Positions 8,928 through 17,963 of a stretch of DNA of 64,000 nucleotides are shown in pieces; the first letter of the stretch is position 1; every line of letters begins with the position of its first letter. The DNA is taken from NCBI RefSeq assembly GCF_001598815.1, contig NZ_BCZQ01000016.1, positions 1-64,000 of the forward strand, written 5' to 3'. The notes beneath the pieces are model-generated. The model had not been told where the DNA came from and searched no databases. It was given only the letters and a program-made list of their open reading frames with translations. The DNA comes from Sphingopyxis terrae subsp. terrae NBRC 15098 (GTDB lineage: Bacteria > Pseudomonadota > Alphaproteobacteria > Sphingomonadales > Sphingomonadaceae). The translations under genes and the position numbers were made by a program.

Positions 8928-9887
8928 TCAGATCGATTCGCCCGACAGCCGCTGGCAGATCATGTCGAGCTGGTCGAGCGACGCGAATTTCAGGGTCAAC
9001 GCGCCCTTGCCTCCGCCCGCATAGTGAATCGCAACGCCAATTCCGAGCAGCTCGGACAGATGCCGCTCGACCGCGACGATGTCGGGATCGCGCCCGCCGC
9101 CAGCCGCGCTCGGGCTTTCGGCGGGCGCCCTGCGGCCGCCCCCCTTCGCCTCGCGCACCAGCGCCTCGACCGTACGCACCGACAAGCCTTCCTGGACGAC
9201 CCTGCGCGCGATCGCCTCGGCGCCGTCGGCCCCGATCAGCGCGCGCGCATGACCCATCGACAGCGATCCGTCACCGACCAGATCCTGCACTTCGACCGGA
9301 AGGTCGAGCAGACGCATCAGATTCGAAACATGGCTGCGCGACTTGCCGACCAGCTTTGCCAGCGCTTCCTGGCTGTGACCGAAATCCTCGATCAGCTTGC
9401 GATAGGCGCTCGCCTCTTCGATGGCGTTCAGATCCTGGCGCTGGATATTCTCGACCAGCGCAATCTCATAGGTGGCAGCGTCGTCGAGTTCGCGCACCAG
9501 CGCCGGAATCTGGTGCAGCCCCGCGCGCTGCGCTGCGCGCCAGCGGCGTTCGCCGGCGACCAACTGGTACCCCTCGCCCCCCGGCGCGCGCCGGACGATG
9601 ATCGGCTGCAACAGGCCGCGCGTCCCGATCGAATCGGCAAGCTCGGCAATCGCATTTTCATCGAAGTGGCGGCGCGGCTGGCCGGGAAGCGGGCGAATCG
9701 CGCCCACCGCGATATGCTGCACCGAATCGCCAGCAGGTGCTGACGTCGCCGGGCGGGCGGCCCCGGGACTCGCGAGTACCGGGGCTTCTGCCGCTACGTC
9801 GCCGAACAGCGCGTTCAGCCCGCGGCCGAGTCCCGACGGGCGTTTGCGCGGTGCAGATTGTCCGGTTTCATCTTTATTATCAGCCAT
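8928..9887 (-). CDS. parB: Chromosome-partitioning protein ParB
   Basis: A 319-residue CTP-dependent DNA clamp that loads at parS and spreads to form the partition complex. The N-terminal LGRGLNALFGD motif (ParA-stimulating region) is followed by a ParB/Srx nuclease-like domain with LPGQPRRHFDE near residue 72 and GERRWRAAQRAGL near residue 115. A helix-turn-helix region (SQEALAKLVGKSRSHVSNLMRL) and a C-terminal dimerisation domain follow. The ATG directly abuts the parA TAA, so the two are cotranslated. Three parS-like palindromes lie 0.9-3.6 kb upstream in the same gene block. Confidence 0.97.
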   Translation of the reverse strand: MADNKDETGQSAPRKRPSGLGRGLNALFGDVAAEAPVLASPGAARPATSAPAGDSVQHIAVGAIRPLPGQPRRHFDENAIAELADSIGTRGLLQPIIVRRAPGGEGYQLVAGERRWRAAQRAGLHQIPALVRELDDAATYEIALVENIQRQDLNAIEEASAYRKLIEDFGHSQEALAKLVGKSRSHVSNLMRLLDLPVEVQDLVGDGSLSMGHARALIGADGAEAIARRVVQEGLSVRTVEALVREAKGGGRRAPAESPSAAGGGRDPDIVAVERHLSELLGIGVAIHYAGGGKGALTLKFASLDQLDMICQRLSGESI

Positions 9888-10670
9888 TTATGCAGCCTTG
9901 CGAACATTGGGCAGGCGGTCGATCAATTCGCGCGCGAGCGCAATATAGGCGGCTGAGCCAGCGCAGCGATGATCGTAGATCAGCGCCGGAAGCCCGTGGC
10001 TCGGCGCTTCGGACAGCCGCACGTTGCGCGGAATGACGGTCTGAAAGACCACCGGCCCCAGCACTTCGCGCACATCGTCCGAAACCTGGTCGGTCAGCCG
10101 GTTGCGGCGATCGAACATCGTCAGCGCGACGCCGAGAATTGACAATTTCTGGTTGAAGCGACCGCGTACGCGCTCGACCGTAGTGAGCAGTTGGCTCAAC
10201 CCTTCTAGCGCAAAGAATTCACACTGCAACGGCACGATCAGCGATTCGGCGGCGATCAGCGCGTTCAGCGTCAGCATGCCGAGCGACGGCGGACAGTCGA
10301 TCAGGCAGATATCCCACTGCCCCGCCTCGGCACTCGTCAACGCCTGCTCAAGGCGATGGAGCCGATCGGCAAATTCGATCAGTTCGATCTCGGCACCCGA
10401 CAGATCGACCGTCGCAGGGACGATATCAAGCCGCGGCACTGCGGTCGGGACGGCACAATCGGCCAGCTGCGCATCGCCGCGCAGCAATTCATAACTCGAA
10501 AATTCGCGCTGCGACTGCGCGATTCCGAGCCCCGTTGAGGCGTTGCCCTGCGGATCGAGGTCGATGATCAGCGTGCGCCAGCCCGTCGCCGCAAGCGCTG
10601 TCGCCAGATTGATCGCGGTCGTCGTCTTGCCGACCCCGCCTTTCTGGTTCGCCACGGCGATACGGATCAT
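9888..10670 (-). CDS. parA: Chromosome-partitioning ATPase ParA
   Basis: A 260-residue Walker-type ATPase that moves ParB-parS complexes. The deviant Walker A motif KGGVGKTTTAINLA begins at residue 10. Walker B-type residues follow in DICLIDCPPSLG. I start at the ATG whose complement is at 10668-10670, because it gives the standard MIRIAVANQKGG beginning and overlaps the rsmG TGA by four bases (ATGA). The longer frame to 10769 is rsmG antisense shadow. The TAA is followed at once by the parB ATG. Confidence 0.97.
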   Translation of the reverse strand: MIRIAVANQKGGVGKTTTAINLATALAATGWRTLIIDLDPQGNASTGLGIAQSQREFSSYELLRGDAQLADCAVPTAVPRLDIVPATVDLSGAEIELIEFADRLHRLEQALTSAEAGQWDICLIDCPPSLGMLTLNALIAAESLIVPLQCEFFALEGLSQLLTTVERVRGRFNQKLSILGVALTMFDRRNRLTDQVSDDVREVLGPVVFQTVIPRNVRLSEAPSHGLPALIYDHRCAGSAAYIALARELIDRLPNVRKAA

Positions 10671-11323
10671 CGCTTTCCTCGCTGCTTTCCACCGATCATC
10701 CCCGTGCCCACCAATATCTGGCTGTCGGCGTCGGTCCGGCTCTGTTCCACGTGAAACATTCTCTGCCATGGCTGCGGCAGAGATGCCAGTTCCTTAACCG
10801 CATTTCGCCCCTTTGGCAGCAGCCACCGCGTCGATTCGGTGGAAAAACGCGTGGATAAGGTGATCAGCTTGTCGAGCGGCGCAAAGGCCCGCGCGCTGAT
10901 CGTCGCGGCGGGGCGCGTTTCGATGCGTTCGAGCGGCGCTTCGGCAACCTCGACGTGCGCGAGATCGAGCTCGCTCGCGACCGCACGCAAAAAATCACAG
11001 CGCCGACGCCGTGATTCGACAAGCAGCATCGGGCGCGGCGACAGGATTGCGACGACCAGCCCGGGCAGTCCCGGCCCGCTTCCCAGATCGATCCAGAGCC
11101 CCTCGATCGCACCGTCGAGCGCCAACAACTGCGCGCTGTCGGCGATATGCCGCACCCACAAGGTCGAGACTGTCGATGCAGCGATCAGATTCTGCCGGGC
11201 ATTCTCCTCGACCAGCATCGCGGCAAAGCGCTCGAGCTGCGCCCATTGCCGTTCGTTCGGCGCAAATGTCGCCCCGATCCAACTCCGTGCCTCCGCTTCG
11301 CTTGTCAGCAATTCGACCGTCAT
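10667..11323 (-). CDS. rsmG: 16S rRNA (guanine-527-N7)-methyltransferase
   Basis: A 218-residue SAM-dependent methyltransferase (GidB) that modifies G527 in the 530 loop of 16S rRNA. Loss of this enzyme gives low-level streptomycin resistance in other bacteria. The SAM-binding motif IDLGSGPGLPGL lies near residue 75, followed by the acidic motif VESRRRRC. The ATG is at 11323; open frame upstream to 11530 looks non-coding. The 3' end carries a parS sequence that encodes FHVEQ. It overlaps parA by four bases. It is separated from mnmG by an unusually long 244-base gap. Confidence 0.96.
   Translation of the reverse strand: MTVELLTSEAEARSWIGATFAPNERQWAQLERFAAMLVEENARQNLIAASTVSTLWVRHIADSAQLLALDGAIEGLWIDLGSGPGLPGLVVAILSPRPMLLVESRRRRCDFLRAVASELDLAHVEVAEAPLERIETRPAATISARAFAPLDKLITLSTRFSTESTRWLLPKGRNAVKELASLPQPWQRMFHVEQSRTDADSQILVGTGMIGGKQRGKR
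10743..10758. other. parS: parS site 1 (inside rsmG)
   Basis: TGTTCCACGTGAAACA, a near-perfect palindrome differing from the bacterial consensus TGTTTCACGTGAAACA at one base. It lies in the 3' part of rsmG, about 0.9 kb from parB. The protein absorbs it as FHVEQ. Confidence 0.88.
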
Positions 11324-11567
11324 GCGTATATTGTCCCGTCGATCAATGGCCCTCGACCTCACCCACCCTAACGCCTCTCGATCGGCATTTGAATCCGGCG
11401 TCGGGGTGCGAGGTCGGTCACACGGCGGACCGGCTTCAACGTTAGCCAAACGGAGGAAGGGCCGAGAACCACCAGCGTGAGTGTTGGAGGTGGTAACGGA
11501 GTCTCTTCTGCTTGACCCGCTTTGCGGCAATAGCAGCTATTCGATAGAAATGTCGGCCAAACCCAAC
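11324..11567. other. 244-base gap between rsmG and mnmG
   Basis: No convincing gene is seen. A minus-strand frame of 67 codons begins with GTG overlapping the mnmG TGA (GTGA), but its composition is unlike a protein and it has no recognisable motif. A hairpin is formed by ACCACC (about 11468) and GGTGGT (about 11489). The plus strand also has a 64-codon open frame, which I regard as chance. Confidence 0.4.
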
Positions 11568-13439
11568 TCACGCCGCCCGTCGTCGACTATGCACCATGAT
11601 CGCGGTCAGCGCAGCTGGGGTCACGCCGTCAATGCGCCCCGCCTGCCCGAGTGTTTCGGGTCTAGCCTTGGTTAGGCGCTCGACCATTTCGCGCGAAAGG
11701 CCGCCGATCGCGGCATAGTCGAGCGCGGGGTCGAGCAAGATAGCCTCATTCGCCGCGAGTGCGCGCAGTTCGGCGTCCTGCCGCGCGATATACGGCGCGT
11801 AGTGCGCATCCTCTGCAAGTTCGGCGAGCAATGTCGGATCGAAGTCGGCAAGCTCTGGCGCGAGCACCGCAAGGTCGCGGATCGCGATACCCGAATAGCG
11901 CAACAGGTCGATTCGCGCCCGCGACGCCCCGTCGCCCGGCAATGCCAGGCCGATGGCGGCATAATCGGCGCTCGCTACCGGCGCTGACAACAGCTCGGTC
12001 GCTTTGGCGCGCTCTGCCATGCGCGCTTCGAACTGCGCCGCCGTCGCCGGTCGCACCAGCCCCAGCGCGATCCCCTTCGGCGTCAACCGCGTCGCGGCAT
12101 TGTCGGCGCGCAGCCGGAGGCGATATTCTGCGCGCGCGGTGAGCATGCGATAGGGCTCGGTGACACCCTGCAACACCAGATCGTCGACCATCACCCCGAT
12201 ATAGGATTCAGACCGATCGAGGATCAGCGGCTCGCGGCCCTGCGCCGCCAGTGCGGCATTCGCCCCCGCGACCAGTCCCTGGGCCGCCGCTTCCTCATAT
12301 CCGGTGGTGCCGTTGATCTGACCCGCGCACCACAGGCCGGCGATCGCGCGCACCTGCAGACTGCGATCGAGCGCCCGCGGATCGATATGGTCATATTCGA
12401 CCGCATAGCCGGGCACGGTCATCTCGACGCGTTCCAGACCCTCCATCGAGCGCAGCATCGCGAGCTGGACATCGGCGGGTAGCGAGGTCGAAATGCCGTT
12501 CGGATAGACGAGCGGCGAATCGAGCCCCTCGGGTTCCAGAAATACCTGATGCCCGTCGCGGTCGGCGAAGCGGTGGATCTTGTCCTCGATCGACGGGCAG
12601 TAACGCGGCCCTGCCGCCCCGATCGCGCCGGTGAAAAGCGGCGAGCGGTCGAGATTGTCGGCGATGATGCGATGCGATTCGGTGTTGGTGCGCGTGATTG
12701 CGCAGAAAATCTGCGGCACTGTCCGCTCGCTGTTCCACGTGGAACAGGTCCAGCGCGCGCCTTCGGCGCTGTCCGACGGTTGTTCCTCGAGCCGCGCCCA
12801 ATCGATCGAGCGCCCGTCGAGCCGCGGCGGGGTTCCGGTCTTGAGCCGCGCCATCGGCAAAGCCGCAGAACGCAATTGCTCGGCGAGCCGGTGTGCGCCG
12901 GATTCGCCGAGCCGCCCGCCCGCCATGCGCTCCTCACCCCGAAACAGGCGCCCGCCGAGGAAGGTGCCCGTCGCGAGCACTACCGCTGGGGCAACGAGAC
13001 GCGTCCCGTCGCCCAGTTCGATACCTTCGACGCGCGCGCCATTGTCACCCAGCACCAGCGCAGCGGCTTCGCCCGCCACGACGCGAATCCTCTCCTCCGC
13101 TGCAAGCAACGCCTGGATCGCATCACGATAGAGTTTCCGGTCGGCTTGGATGCGCGGCCCCTGCACCGCAGCGCCCTTCGACGCGTTGAGCATCCGATAG
13201 TGAATCGCGGCGGCATCGGCGGCGCGCGCCATCCAGCCGTCGAGTGCATCGACTTCGCGCATCAGATGGCCCTTGCCGAGGCCACCGATCGCCGGGTTGC
13301 ACGACATCGTGCCGATAAGCGTCGGGTCGAAACTGACGAGCGCAACGTGCGCGCCGAGCCGCGCCGCGGCACCCGCGGCCTCGGTCCCGGCGTGCCCTCC
13401 GCCGACGACGATCACGTCGAAAATCTTGCTGCTGTCCAT
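11568..13439 (-). CDS. mnmG: tRNA U34 carboxymethylaminomethyl synthase subunit MnmG
   Basis: A 623-residue FAD-dependent enzyme (GidA) that works with MnmE to modify uridine 34 of certain tRNAs. The N-terminal dinucleotide motif [12 protein letters not shown] is at residues 11-22. The family signature [22 protein letters not shown] follows at about residue 47. Later come [23 protein letters not shown] and the C-terminal helical domain that contacts MnmE. Length and start are typical. It lies between rsmG and mnmE and contains parS site 2 within its coding sequence. Confidence 0.97.
   Translation of the reverse strand: MDSSKIFDVIVVGGGHAGTEAAGAAARLGAHVALVSFDPTLIGTMSCNPAIGGLGKGHLMREVDALDGWMARAADAAAIHYRMLNASKGAAVQGPRIQADRKLYRDAIQALLAAEERIRVVAGEAAALVLGDNGARVEGIELGDGTRLVAPAVVLATGTFLGGRLFRGEERMAGGRLGESGAHRLAEQLRSAALPMARLKTGTPPRLDGRSIDWARLEEQPSDSAEGARWTCSTWNSERTVPQIFCAITRTNTESHRIIADNLDRSPLFTGAIGAAGPRYCPSIEDKIHRFADRDGHQVFLEPEGLDSPLVYPNGISTSLPADVQLAMLRSMEGLERVEMTVPGYAVEYDHIDPRALDRSLQVRAIAGLWCAGQINGTTGYEEAAAQGLVAGANAALAAQGREPLILDRSESYIGVMVDDLVLQGVTEPYRMLTARAEYRLRLRADNAATRLTPKGIALGLVRPATAAQFEARMAERAKATELLSAPVASADYAAIGLALPGDGASRARIDLLRYSGIAIRDLAVLAPELADFDPTLLAELAEDAHYAPYIARQDAELRALAANEAILLDPALDYAAIGGLSREMVERLTKARPETLGQAGRIDGVTPAALTAIMVHSRRRAA
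12731..12746. other. parS: parS site 2 (inside mnmG)
   Basis: TGTTCCACGTGGAACA, a perfect 16-base palindrome identical to site 3. It lies within the mnmG coding sequence at a stretch encoding part of CSTWNSERT. It matches the ParB recognition consensus except for the T-to-C change at position 5 and its symmetric partner. Confidence 0.9.
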
Positions 13440-13509
13440 GATTGCCGCGCCCTTAGCCGATTCGGCGGGGTCGGTCTACGGCGCCCGCGCGCATGGGGCG
13501 GCATGAACA

Positions 13510-13525
13510 TGTTCCACGTGGAACA
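13510..13525. other. parS: parS site 3 (mnmG-mnmE gap)
   Basis: TGTTCCACGTGGAACA, identical to site 2 and a perfect palindrome. It occupies the intergenic gap and directly abuts the TGA of mnmE at 13526. Flanking A and T extend the dyad by one base pair each way. Confidence 0.9.
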
Positions 13526-14857
13526 TCATTTGCCGATGCAAAACCGCCCGAACAACGCATCGAGCATATCCTCGACGCCGGCGCGCCCGGTGATCCGGTC
13601 GAGCGCGCCCGCGGCCAGACGCAGGCGTTCGGCAATAAGGATCAGGTCGCCGGCCTCGCGCGACCTCGGGTCGATCGCAAGCCATTGCTGCGCTTCGGCA
13701 AGTGCGGCGCGCTGACGCTGGCGCAGCGCCGCTTCGCCTTCGCGGGGCAACAGCGTTCGCGCCATGTCGACGATCATGCCGTGCAGCGCTTCCATCCCTT
13801 CACCGGTCGCCGCCGACAGGATCAGATCGCTGCGTGCCGCATCGGCTTCGGCGGCGGCGTCGCCGCGCCAGCGGTCGGCCTGCGCCGCAATCAGGATGCA
13901 GCGGGGATGGTCCGGGGCGTCACGCGGCGGGCCGAGCCAAAGGACAATGTCCGCCGCCTCCACCGCGGCGCGCGCGCGGTCGATACCGATCGCTTCGACG
14001 ACATCGGCGCCTTCGCCGCGCAATCCCGCAGTGTCCGAAAAGCGCATCGCAATGCCGTCCATCGCCAGCGGGGTTTCGATGACGTCGCGCGTCGTCCCCG
14101 CGACGGGCGATACGATCGCCAATTCGCGCTGCGCCAATGCGTTGATAAGCGTGGATTTTCCGGCGTTCGGCGGCCCGGCGATCACCACCGACAGTCCTTC
14201 TGCGATCACTTCGGCCGCCGGTCGCGCCAGCCAGTCGCCCAACTCCGCCACCAGTGCCGCCATCCCCGCAACCAACCGTGCGGCAGCGCCTTCGTAAACG
14301 TCGACGTCATCCTCGTCGGCAAAGTTCAGCTCTGCCTCTGCCGCCGCCATCAACGCCAGCAAGCGTTCCTGCCACGCGGCCACCGCGCGCGACACATGGC
14401 CGCTTGCTAGCCCGAGCGCCTGCACCCGCTGGCTTTCGGTTTCGGCTGCGAGCAGGTCGGCAAGCCCCTCGGTCTCGGCCAGATCGATCCGGCCATTCAG
14501 AAAAGCGCGCCGGGTGAATTCGCCCGCCTCGGCGCGGCGCAACCCCGGAAGCGCTGTCAGCGCCGCTTCGACCGCAGCGACGACTGCGCGGCCGCCATGC
14601 AGATGAAACTCGGCCAGATCTTCGCCCGTCGCCGTATTCGGTCCCGGAAACCAGAGGATAAGCGCCCGATCGAGCGGCGCGCCCGTTGCATCCGCCAGAT
14701 CGGCAAGCGATGCATGACGCGGCGACGGCAGGCGCCCCGCTAACGCCCGCACGGCATCGGCGGCGTGTGCGCCGCTGACCCGCACGACCGCGATCGCCGC
14801 CGGCGGCATCCCGCTCGACAGGGCAAAAATTGTTTCGCTTGCCAGCGTGTTGATCAG
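13526..14857 (-). CDS. mnmE: tRNA modification GTPase MnmE, apparent CTG start
   Basis: Partner of MnmG in modifying tRNA wobble uridine. The N-terminal folate-binding domain includes the region ETIFALSSG. The G domain has G1 AGPPNAGKSTLINAL near residue 230, then DTAGLRG. The protein ends with the family's FCIGK motif. The first ATG is at 14809, but conserved residues ETIFALSSG precede it. Between the in-frame stop at 14884 and 14809 there is no ATG, GTG or TTG. The CTG at 14857 overlaps the previous gene's TGA as CTGA, in the position normally filled by ATGA, with GGGGA upstream. I use it, giving 443 residues. ATC at 14854 or CTG at 14845 are alternatives. Confidence 0.9.
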   Translation of the reverse strand: MINTLASETIFALSSGMPPAAIAVVRVSGAHAADAVRALAGRLPSPRHASLADLADATGAPLDRALILWFPGPNTATGEDLAEFHLHGGRAVVAAVEAALTALPGLRRAEAGEFTRRAFLNGRIDLAETEGLADLLAAETESQRVQALGLASGHVSRAVAAWQERLLALMAAAEAELNFADEDDVDVYEGAAARLVAGMAALVAELGDWLARPAAEVIAEGLSVVIAGPPNAGKSTLINALAQRELAIVSPVAGTTRDVIETPLAMDGIAMRFSDTAGLRGEGADVVEAIGIDRARAAVEAADIVLWLGPPRDAPDHPRCILIAAQADRWRGDAAAEADAARSDLILSAATGEGMEALHGMIVDMARTLLPREGEAALRQRQRAALAEAQQWLAIDPRSREAGDLILIAERLRLAAGALDRITGRAGVEDMLDALFGRFCIGK

Positions 14858-15150
14858 CGCTTGCTTCCCCGCGCCGGCTTGTCATCGTCATCCTTGGCCG
14901 CGGGCTTCGTCGCTGCCCCCATCAGCCCGCCACCGAACTGACCGAGCAGCGATTGCACCAGGTTCAATCCGCTCTCGCCCATCGGGACCCAGCTCTTGAC
15001 CATCGACTGGACCATGTCGGGCGTGATCCCCTTCGCCATCAGTTCCTTGACGCGGCTGAGGTAGATGTCGTGCAGCGGCTCGAGGTCGGGAAGTCCGAAC
15101 AAGCGCCGCGCCTCTTCGGGCGTGCAATCGACCTCGATATTGAACTTCAT
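14854..15150 (-). CDS. Small conserved protein (DUF6489-like)
   Basis: A 98-residue soluble protein with an N-terminal segment MKFNIEVDCTPEEARRLFGL, a central amphipathic stretch and a Lys/Asp-rich tail. I associate this pattern with a small alphaproteobacterial family (DUF6489), from memory and without a search. It is upstream of mnmE and overlaps its apparent CTG start, so the two may be translationally coupled. Function unknown. Confidence 0.75.
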   Translation of the reverse strand: MKFNIEVDCTPEEARRLFGLPDLEPLHDIYLSRVKELMAKGITPDMVQSMVKSWVPMGESGLNLVQSLLGQFGGGLMGAATKPAAKDDDDKPARGSKR

Positions 15151-15243
15151 TGTTTTCCGCCCTTTCCGCGCTTGAGCGTCGCCCTGTCGGCGGCTAGCTT
15201 CGCGCTTTCACAGCCAATAAGCAAGAGTCAGGAGAGCCCCCTC

Positions 15244-15942
15244 ATGTCGCCAACCAACAGCGAAATCGCCGCACTCGACGGCGAAGGCCGGATTCCCGCC
15301 TATGTCGCGCGGCCCGATGCCGACACGACGCGCGCGATCATCGTGATCCCGGAGATTTTCGGCGTGAACGAAGGCATCCGCAAAAAGGCCGACGACTGGG
15401 CGGCGCTCGGTTATCTGGCGATCGCCCCCGACATTTTCTGGCGGTTCGCGCCCGGTGTCGAACTCAGCCCCGATATCGAATCCGAATTTCAGGAAGCGCT
15501 TGGCTATTTCGGGCAATATGATGCCGATCTGGGTGTCAAGGATATCGAGGCCGCGATCCGCTGGCTGCGCAGCCAGGGCGCAACCAAGGTCGGCTGCGTC
15601 GGCTTCTGCCTTGGCGGACGGCTGGCCTATATGGCGGCGACGCGAACCGATATCGACGCTTCGGTCGGCTATTATGGCGTCATGATCGACACGATGCTGA
15701 GCGAGGCGCATGCGATTGCCAAGCCGCTGATGCTCCACATTCCGACCGAGGACCATTTCGTCGATCATGCCGCGCAGGCAAAGATCCACGAAGCGCTCGA
15801 TCCCAATCCCAAAGTCACGCTCCACGATTATCCCGGCCTCGACCATGGCTTCGCGGCAACGATGGGCAATCGCCGCAACGACGATGGCGCGCAGCTTGCC
15901 GATAGCCGCACGCGCGACTTCTTCGCCGAGGCTCTTGCATGA
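15244..15942 (+). CDS. Dienelactone hydrolase family protein
   Basis: A 232-residue alpha/beta hydrolase. The nucleophile is the Cys in GFCLGG near residue 121, as in dienelactone hydrolases that use Cys-Asp-His. The His is in LDHGF near residue 201. The natural substrate cannot be told; the family includes carboxymethylenebutenolidase and broader esterases. The ATG at 15244 has AGGAGAG about 6 bases upstream. The longer open frame from 14953 is antisense shadow. It overlaps the next gene by four bases (ATGA). Confidence 0.9.
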   Translation: MSPTNSEIAALDGEGRIPAYVARPDADTTRAIIVIPEIFGVNEGIRKKADDWAALGYLAIAPDIFWRFAPGVELSPDIESEFQEALGYFGQYDADLGVKDIEAAIRWLRSQGATKVGCVGFCLGGRLAYMAATRTDIDASVGYYGVMIDTMLSEAHAIAKPLMLHIPTEDHFVDHAAQAKIHEALDPNPKVTLHDYPGLDHGFAATMGNRRNDDGAQLADSRTRDFFAEALA

Positions 15943-16349
15943 GCGCCGGATCCGACGTCCATCCCGGACTTGCCGCCTGGCACGCCTATATGGCGGCGGG
16001 CGGCGAGCCGGAAACATTGCGCGCGATGCTGGCCGACGATGCGGTGTTTCATTCGCCCGTCGTTCATTCGCCGCAAGAGGGCCGCGACAAGGTGTTCGCC
16101 TATCTGCACGCGGCGAGCCATGTGCTCGGCGGCGACAATTTCCGCTATCTGCGCGAAATCGCCGACGGCAACCAGGCTTGCCTCGAATTTGCGACCGAGC
16201 TCGAAGGAATCCACATCAACGGCGTCGACATCATTCGCTGGAACGATGATGGAAAGATACAGGATTTCAAGGTGATGGTTCGCCCGCTCAAGGCGATCAA
16301 CAAGGTTTGGGAGAAGATGGCGGCGATGCTTGCAGCGCAGGCGGGCTGA
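15939..16349 (+). CDS. NTF2-like (SnoaL) fold protein
   Basis: A 136-residue protein with the cone-shaped NTF2-like pattern: helix start WHAYMAAGGEPETLRAMLADDAVFHSPVV, then GRDKVFAYL, and late strands DIIRWNDDGKIQDFKVMVRP. Such proteins are often small isomerases, hydratases or ligand binders, and the function cannot be set from sequence. It overlaps the dienelactone hydrolase by ATGA, suggesting related roles. Confidence 0.85.
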   Translation: MSAGSDVHPGLAAWHAYMAAGGEPETLRAMLADDAVFHSPVVHSPQEGRDKVFAYLHAASHVLGGDNFRYLREIADGNQACLEFATELEGIHINGVDIIRWNDDGKIQDFKVMVRPLKAINKVWEKMAAMLAAQAG

Positions 16350-16364
16350 CCGCGTTTCCCTGTC

Positions 16365-17963
16365 ATGCGCCGCTGGATCGTCTTTCCCGTCCTGATCGCT
16401 GCGATTGCGCTGGCGCTATGGTGGGCGCCCGCGCGCTGGAGCTTGCTGATCTGGACGCCGTTGCTGCTCGTGGCGCTCTACGACGTCATGCAGTCGCACC
16501 ATTCGCTGCGTCGCAACTATCCGCTGATCGCGCGCATCCGCTGGTTGTTCGAGGCGTTGCGGCCCTTTCTTTACGCTTATGTCGTCGAAAGCCCGCTCGA
16601 CGGCCGCCCCTTCGCGCGCAACGAACGAGATCTGGTCTATGCCCGCGCCAAGGGGCAACTCGACAGCCACCCCTTCGGAACCGAACTCGACGTCTATTCG
16701 GACGAATATGAATGGATGAGCCACAGTATTGCGCCCGCCGAAGCGCATGACCGGACGCGGCGAGTCCGCGTCGGAACCGCACAATGTGCACGGCCTTATG
16801 ATGCGGCCCTCCTCAATATTTCGGCCATGAGCTTCGGGTCGCTCGGCGCCAAGGCGATCGAGGCGCTCAATCTTGGCGCCAAGGCGGGCGATTTCTACCA
16901 CGATACCGGCGAAGGCGGCTTCAGCCCTTATCACCGTGTCCACGGCGGCGACATCGTTTGGGAATTGGGCAGCGGCTATTTCGGTTGTCGCGACGATGGG
17001 GGTCGTTTCGACCCGGATCGCTTTCGCGATGCCGCGCAACATGATCAGGTCAAGATGATCGAAATCAAGCTCAGCCAGGGCGCGAAGCCCGGCCATGGCG
17101 GCGTCCTCCCCGGCCCGAAAGTGAGCGCCGAGATCGCTGCGACGCGCGGCGTTCCCAAAGGCAAGGATTGCGTATCGCCGGCCTCGCATTCCGCCTTTTC
17201 GACTCCGATCGAAATGGTCGAATGGGCGGCGAAACTGCGCGATCTGTCCGGCGGAAAGCCGGTCGGGATCAAGCTTTGCGTGGGCCAGCCGCACGAAATC
17301 TATGCCGTCATGAAGGCCATGCTCGAGACGGGAATCCGCCTCGACTATATCGTCGTCGACGGCGCCGAAGGCGGTACCGGCGCCGCTCCGGTCGAATTTT
17401 CGAACCGCGTCGGCATGCCGCTTCGCGAAGGCTTGATCTTCGTCCGCAACGCGCTTGTCGGCTGCGGACTCAAGGAAGAAATCCGTCTCGCTGCATCGGG
17501 CAAGGTGCATTCGGGCGCCGGGCTCGCGGTCAACTGTGCCCTCGGCGCCGACTGGTCGAACGCGGCGCGCGCTTTCATGTTCAGTCTCGGCTGCGTCCAG
17601 TCGCTCAAATGCCACACCGACGAATGTCCGACGGGTGTGGCGACGCAGGATGCCGGGCGCCAGCGCGGTCTGGTCGTCGAGGACAAGGCCGAGCGTGTCC
17701 GCCGATTCCAGGCGTCCACCGTTTCGGCGCTATGGGATATCAGCTGCGCGATGGGCCTCGACGATCCATGGCAGATAAGGCCGCACCATCTGCACGAGCG
17801 GCTGAATTCAGCGCGCTCGGATTCGATCGACCGCATCTACAGCTTCTACCCGCGCTCCATTCTGCTCGACGATCCGGGATCGGTCGCCAGCGCACGCTAT
17901 TGGGCGATGGCGCGTGCCGACAGCTTTCGCGCCGCCATCGAGGGCACACCCGGCGAGCGCTAG
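16365..17963 (+). CDS. Membrane-anchored FMN glutamate-synthase-like protein
   Basis: A 532-residue protein of the archaeal/short GltB family. Residues 1-45 contain a hydrophobic hairpin (VFPVLIAAIALALWWAP and LLIWTPLLLVALYDV), so it is probably attached to the inner membrane. The FMN-binding barrel shows GEGG (DTGEGGFSP), KPGHGG, and DGAEGGTGAAP. A cluster motif C-x5-C-x4-C (CVQSLKCHTDEC) fits the 3Fe-4S site of glutamate synthase. There is no glutaminase domain and no gltD beside it, so the reaction and electron donor are uncertain. Its stop shares CTAG with DUF1489. Confidence 0.88.
   Translation: MRRWIVFPVLIAAIALALWWAPARWSLLIWTPLLLVALYDVMQSHHSLRRNYPLIARIRWLFEALRPFLYAYVVESPLDGRPFARNERDLVYARAKGQLDSHPFGTELDVYSDEYEWMSHSIAPAEAHDRTRRVRVGTAQCARPYDAALLNISAMSFGSLGAKAIEALNLGAKAGDFYHDTGEGGFSPYHRVHGGDIVWELGSGYFGCRDDGGRFDPDRFRDAAQHDQVKMIEIKLSQGAKPGHGGVLPGPKVSAEIAATRGVPKGKDCVSPASHSAFSTPIEMVEWAAKLRDLSGGKPVGIKLCVGQPHEIYAVMKAMLETGIRLDYIVVDGAEGGTGAAPVEFSNRVGMPLREGLIFVRNALVGCGLKEEIRLAASGKVHSGAGLAVNCALGADWSNAARAFMFSLGCVQSLKCHTDECPTGVATQDAGRQRGLVVEDKAERVRRFQASTVSALWDISCAMGLDDPWQIRPHHLHERLNSARSDSIDRIYSFYPRSILLDDPGSVASARYWAMARADSFRAAIEGTPGER

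Noticed and set aside
11368..11571. 67-codon minus-strand frame after mnmG
   Set aside because: The overlap with mnmG is suggestive, but composition and lack of any motif argue against a gene; noted only as a finding.
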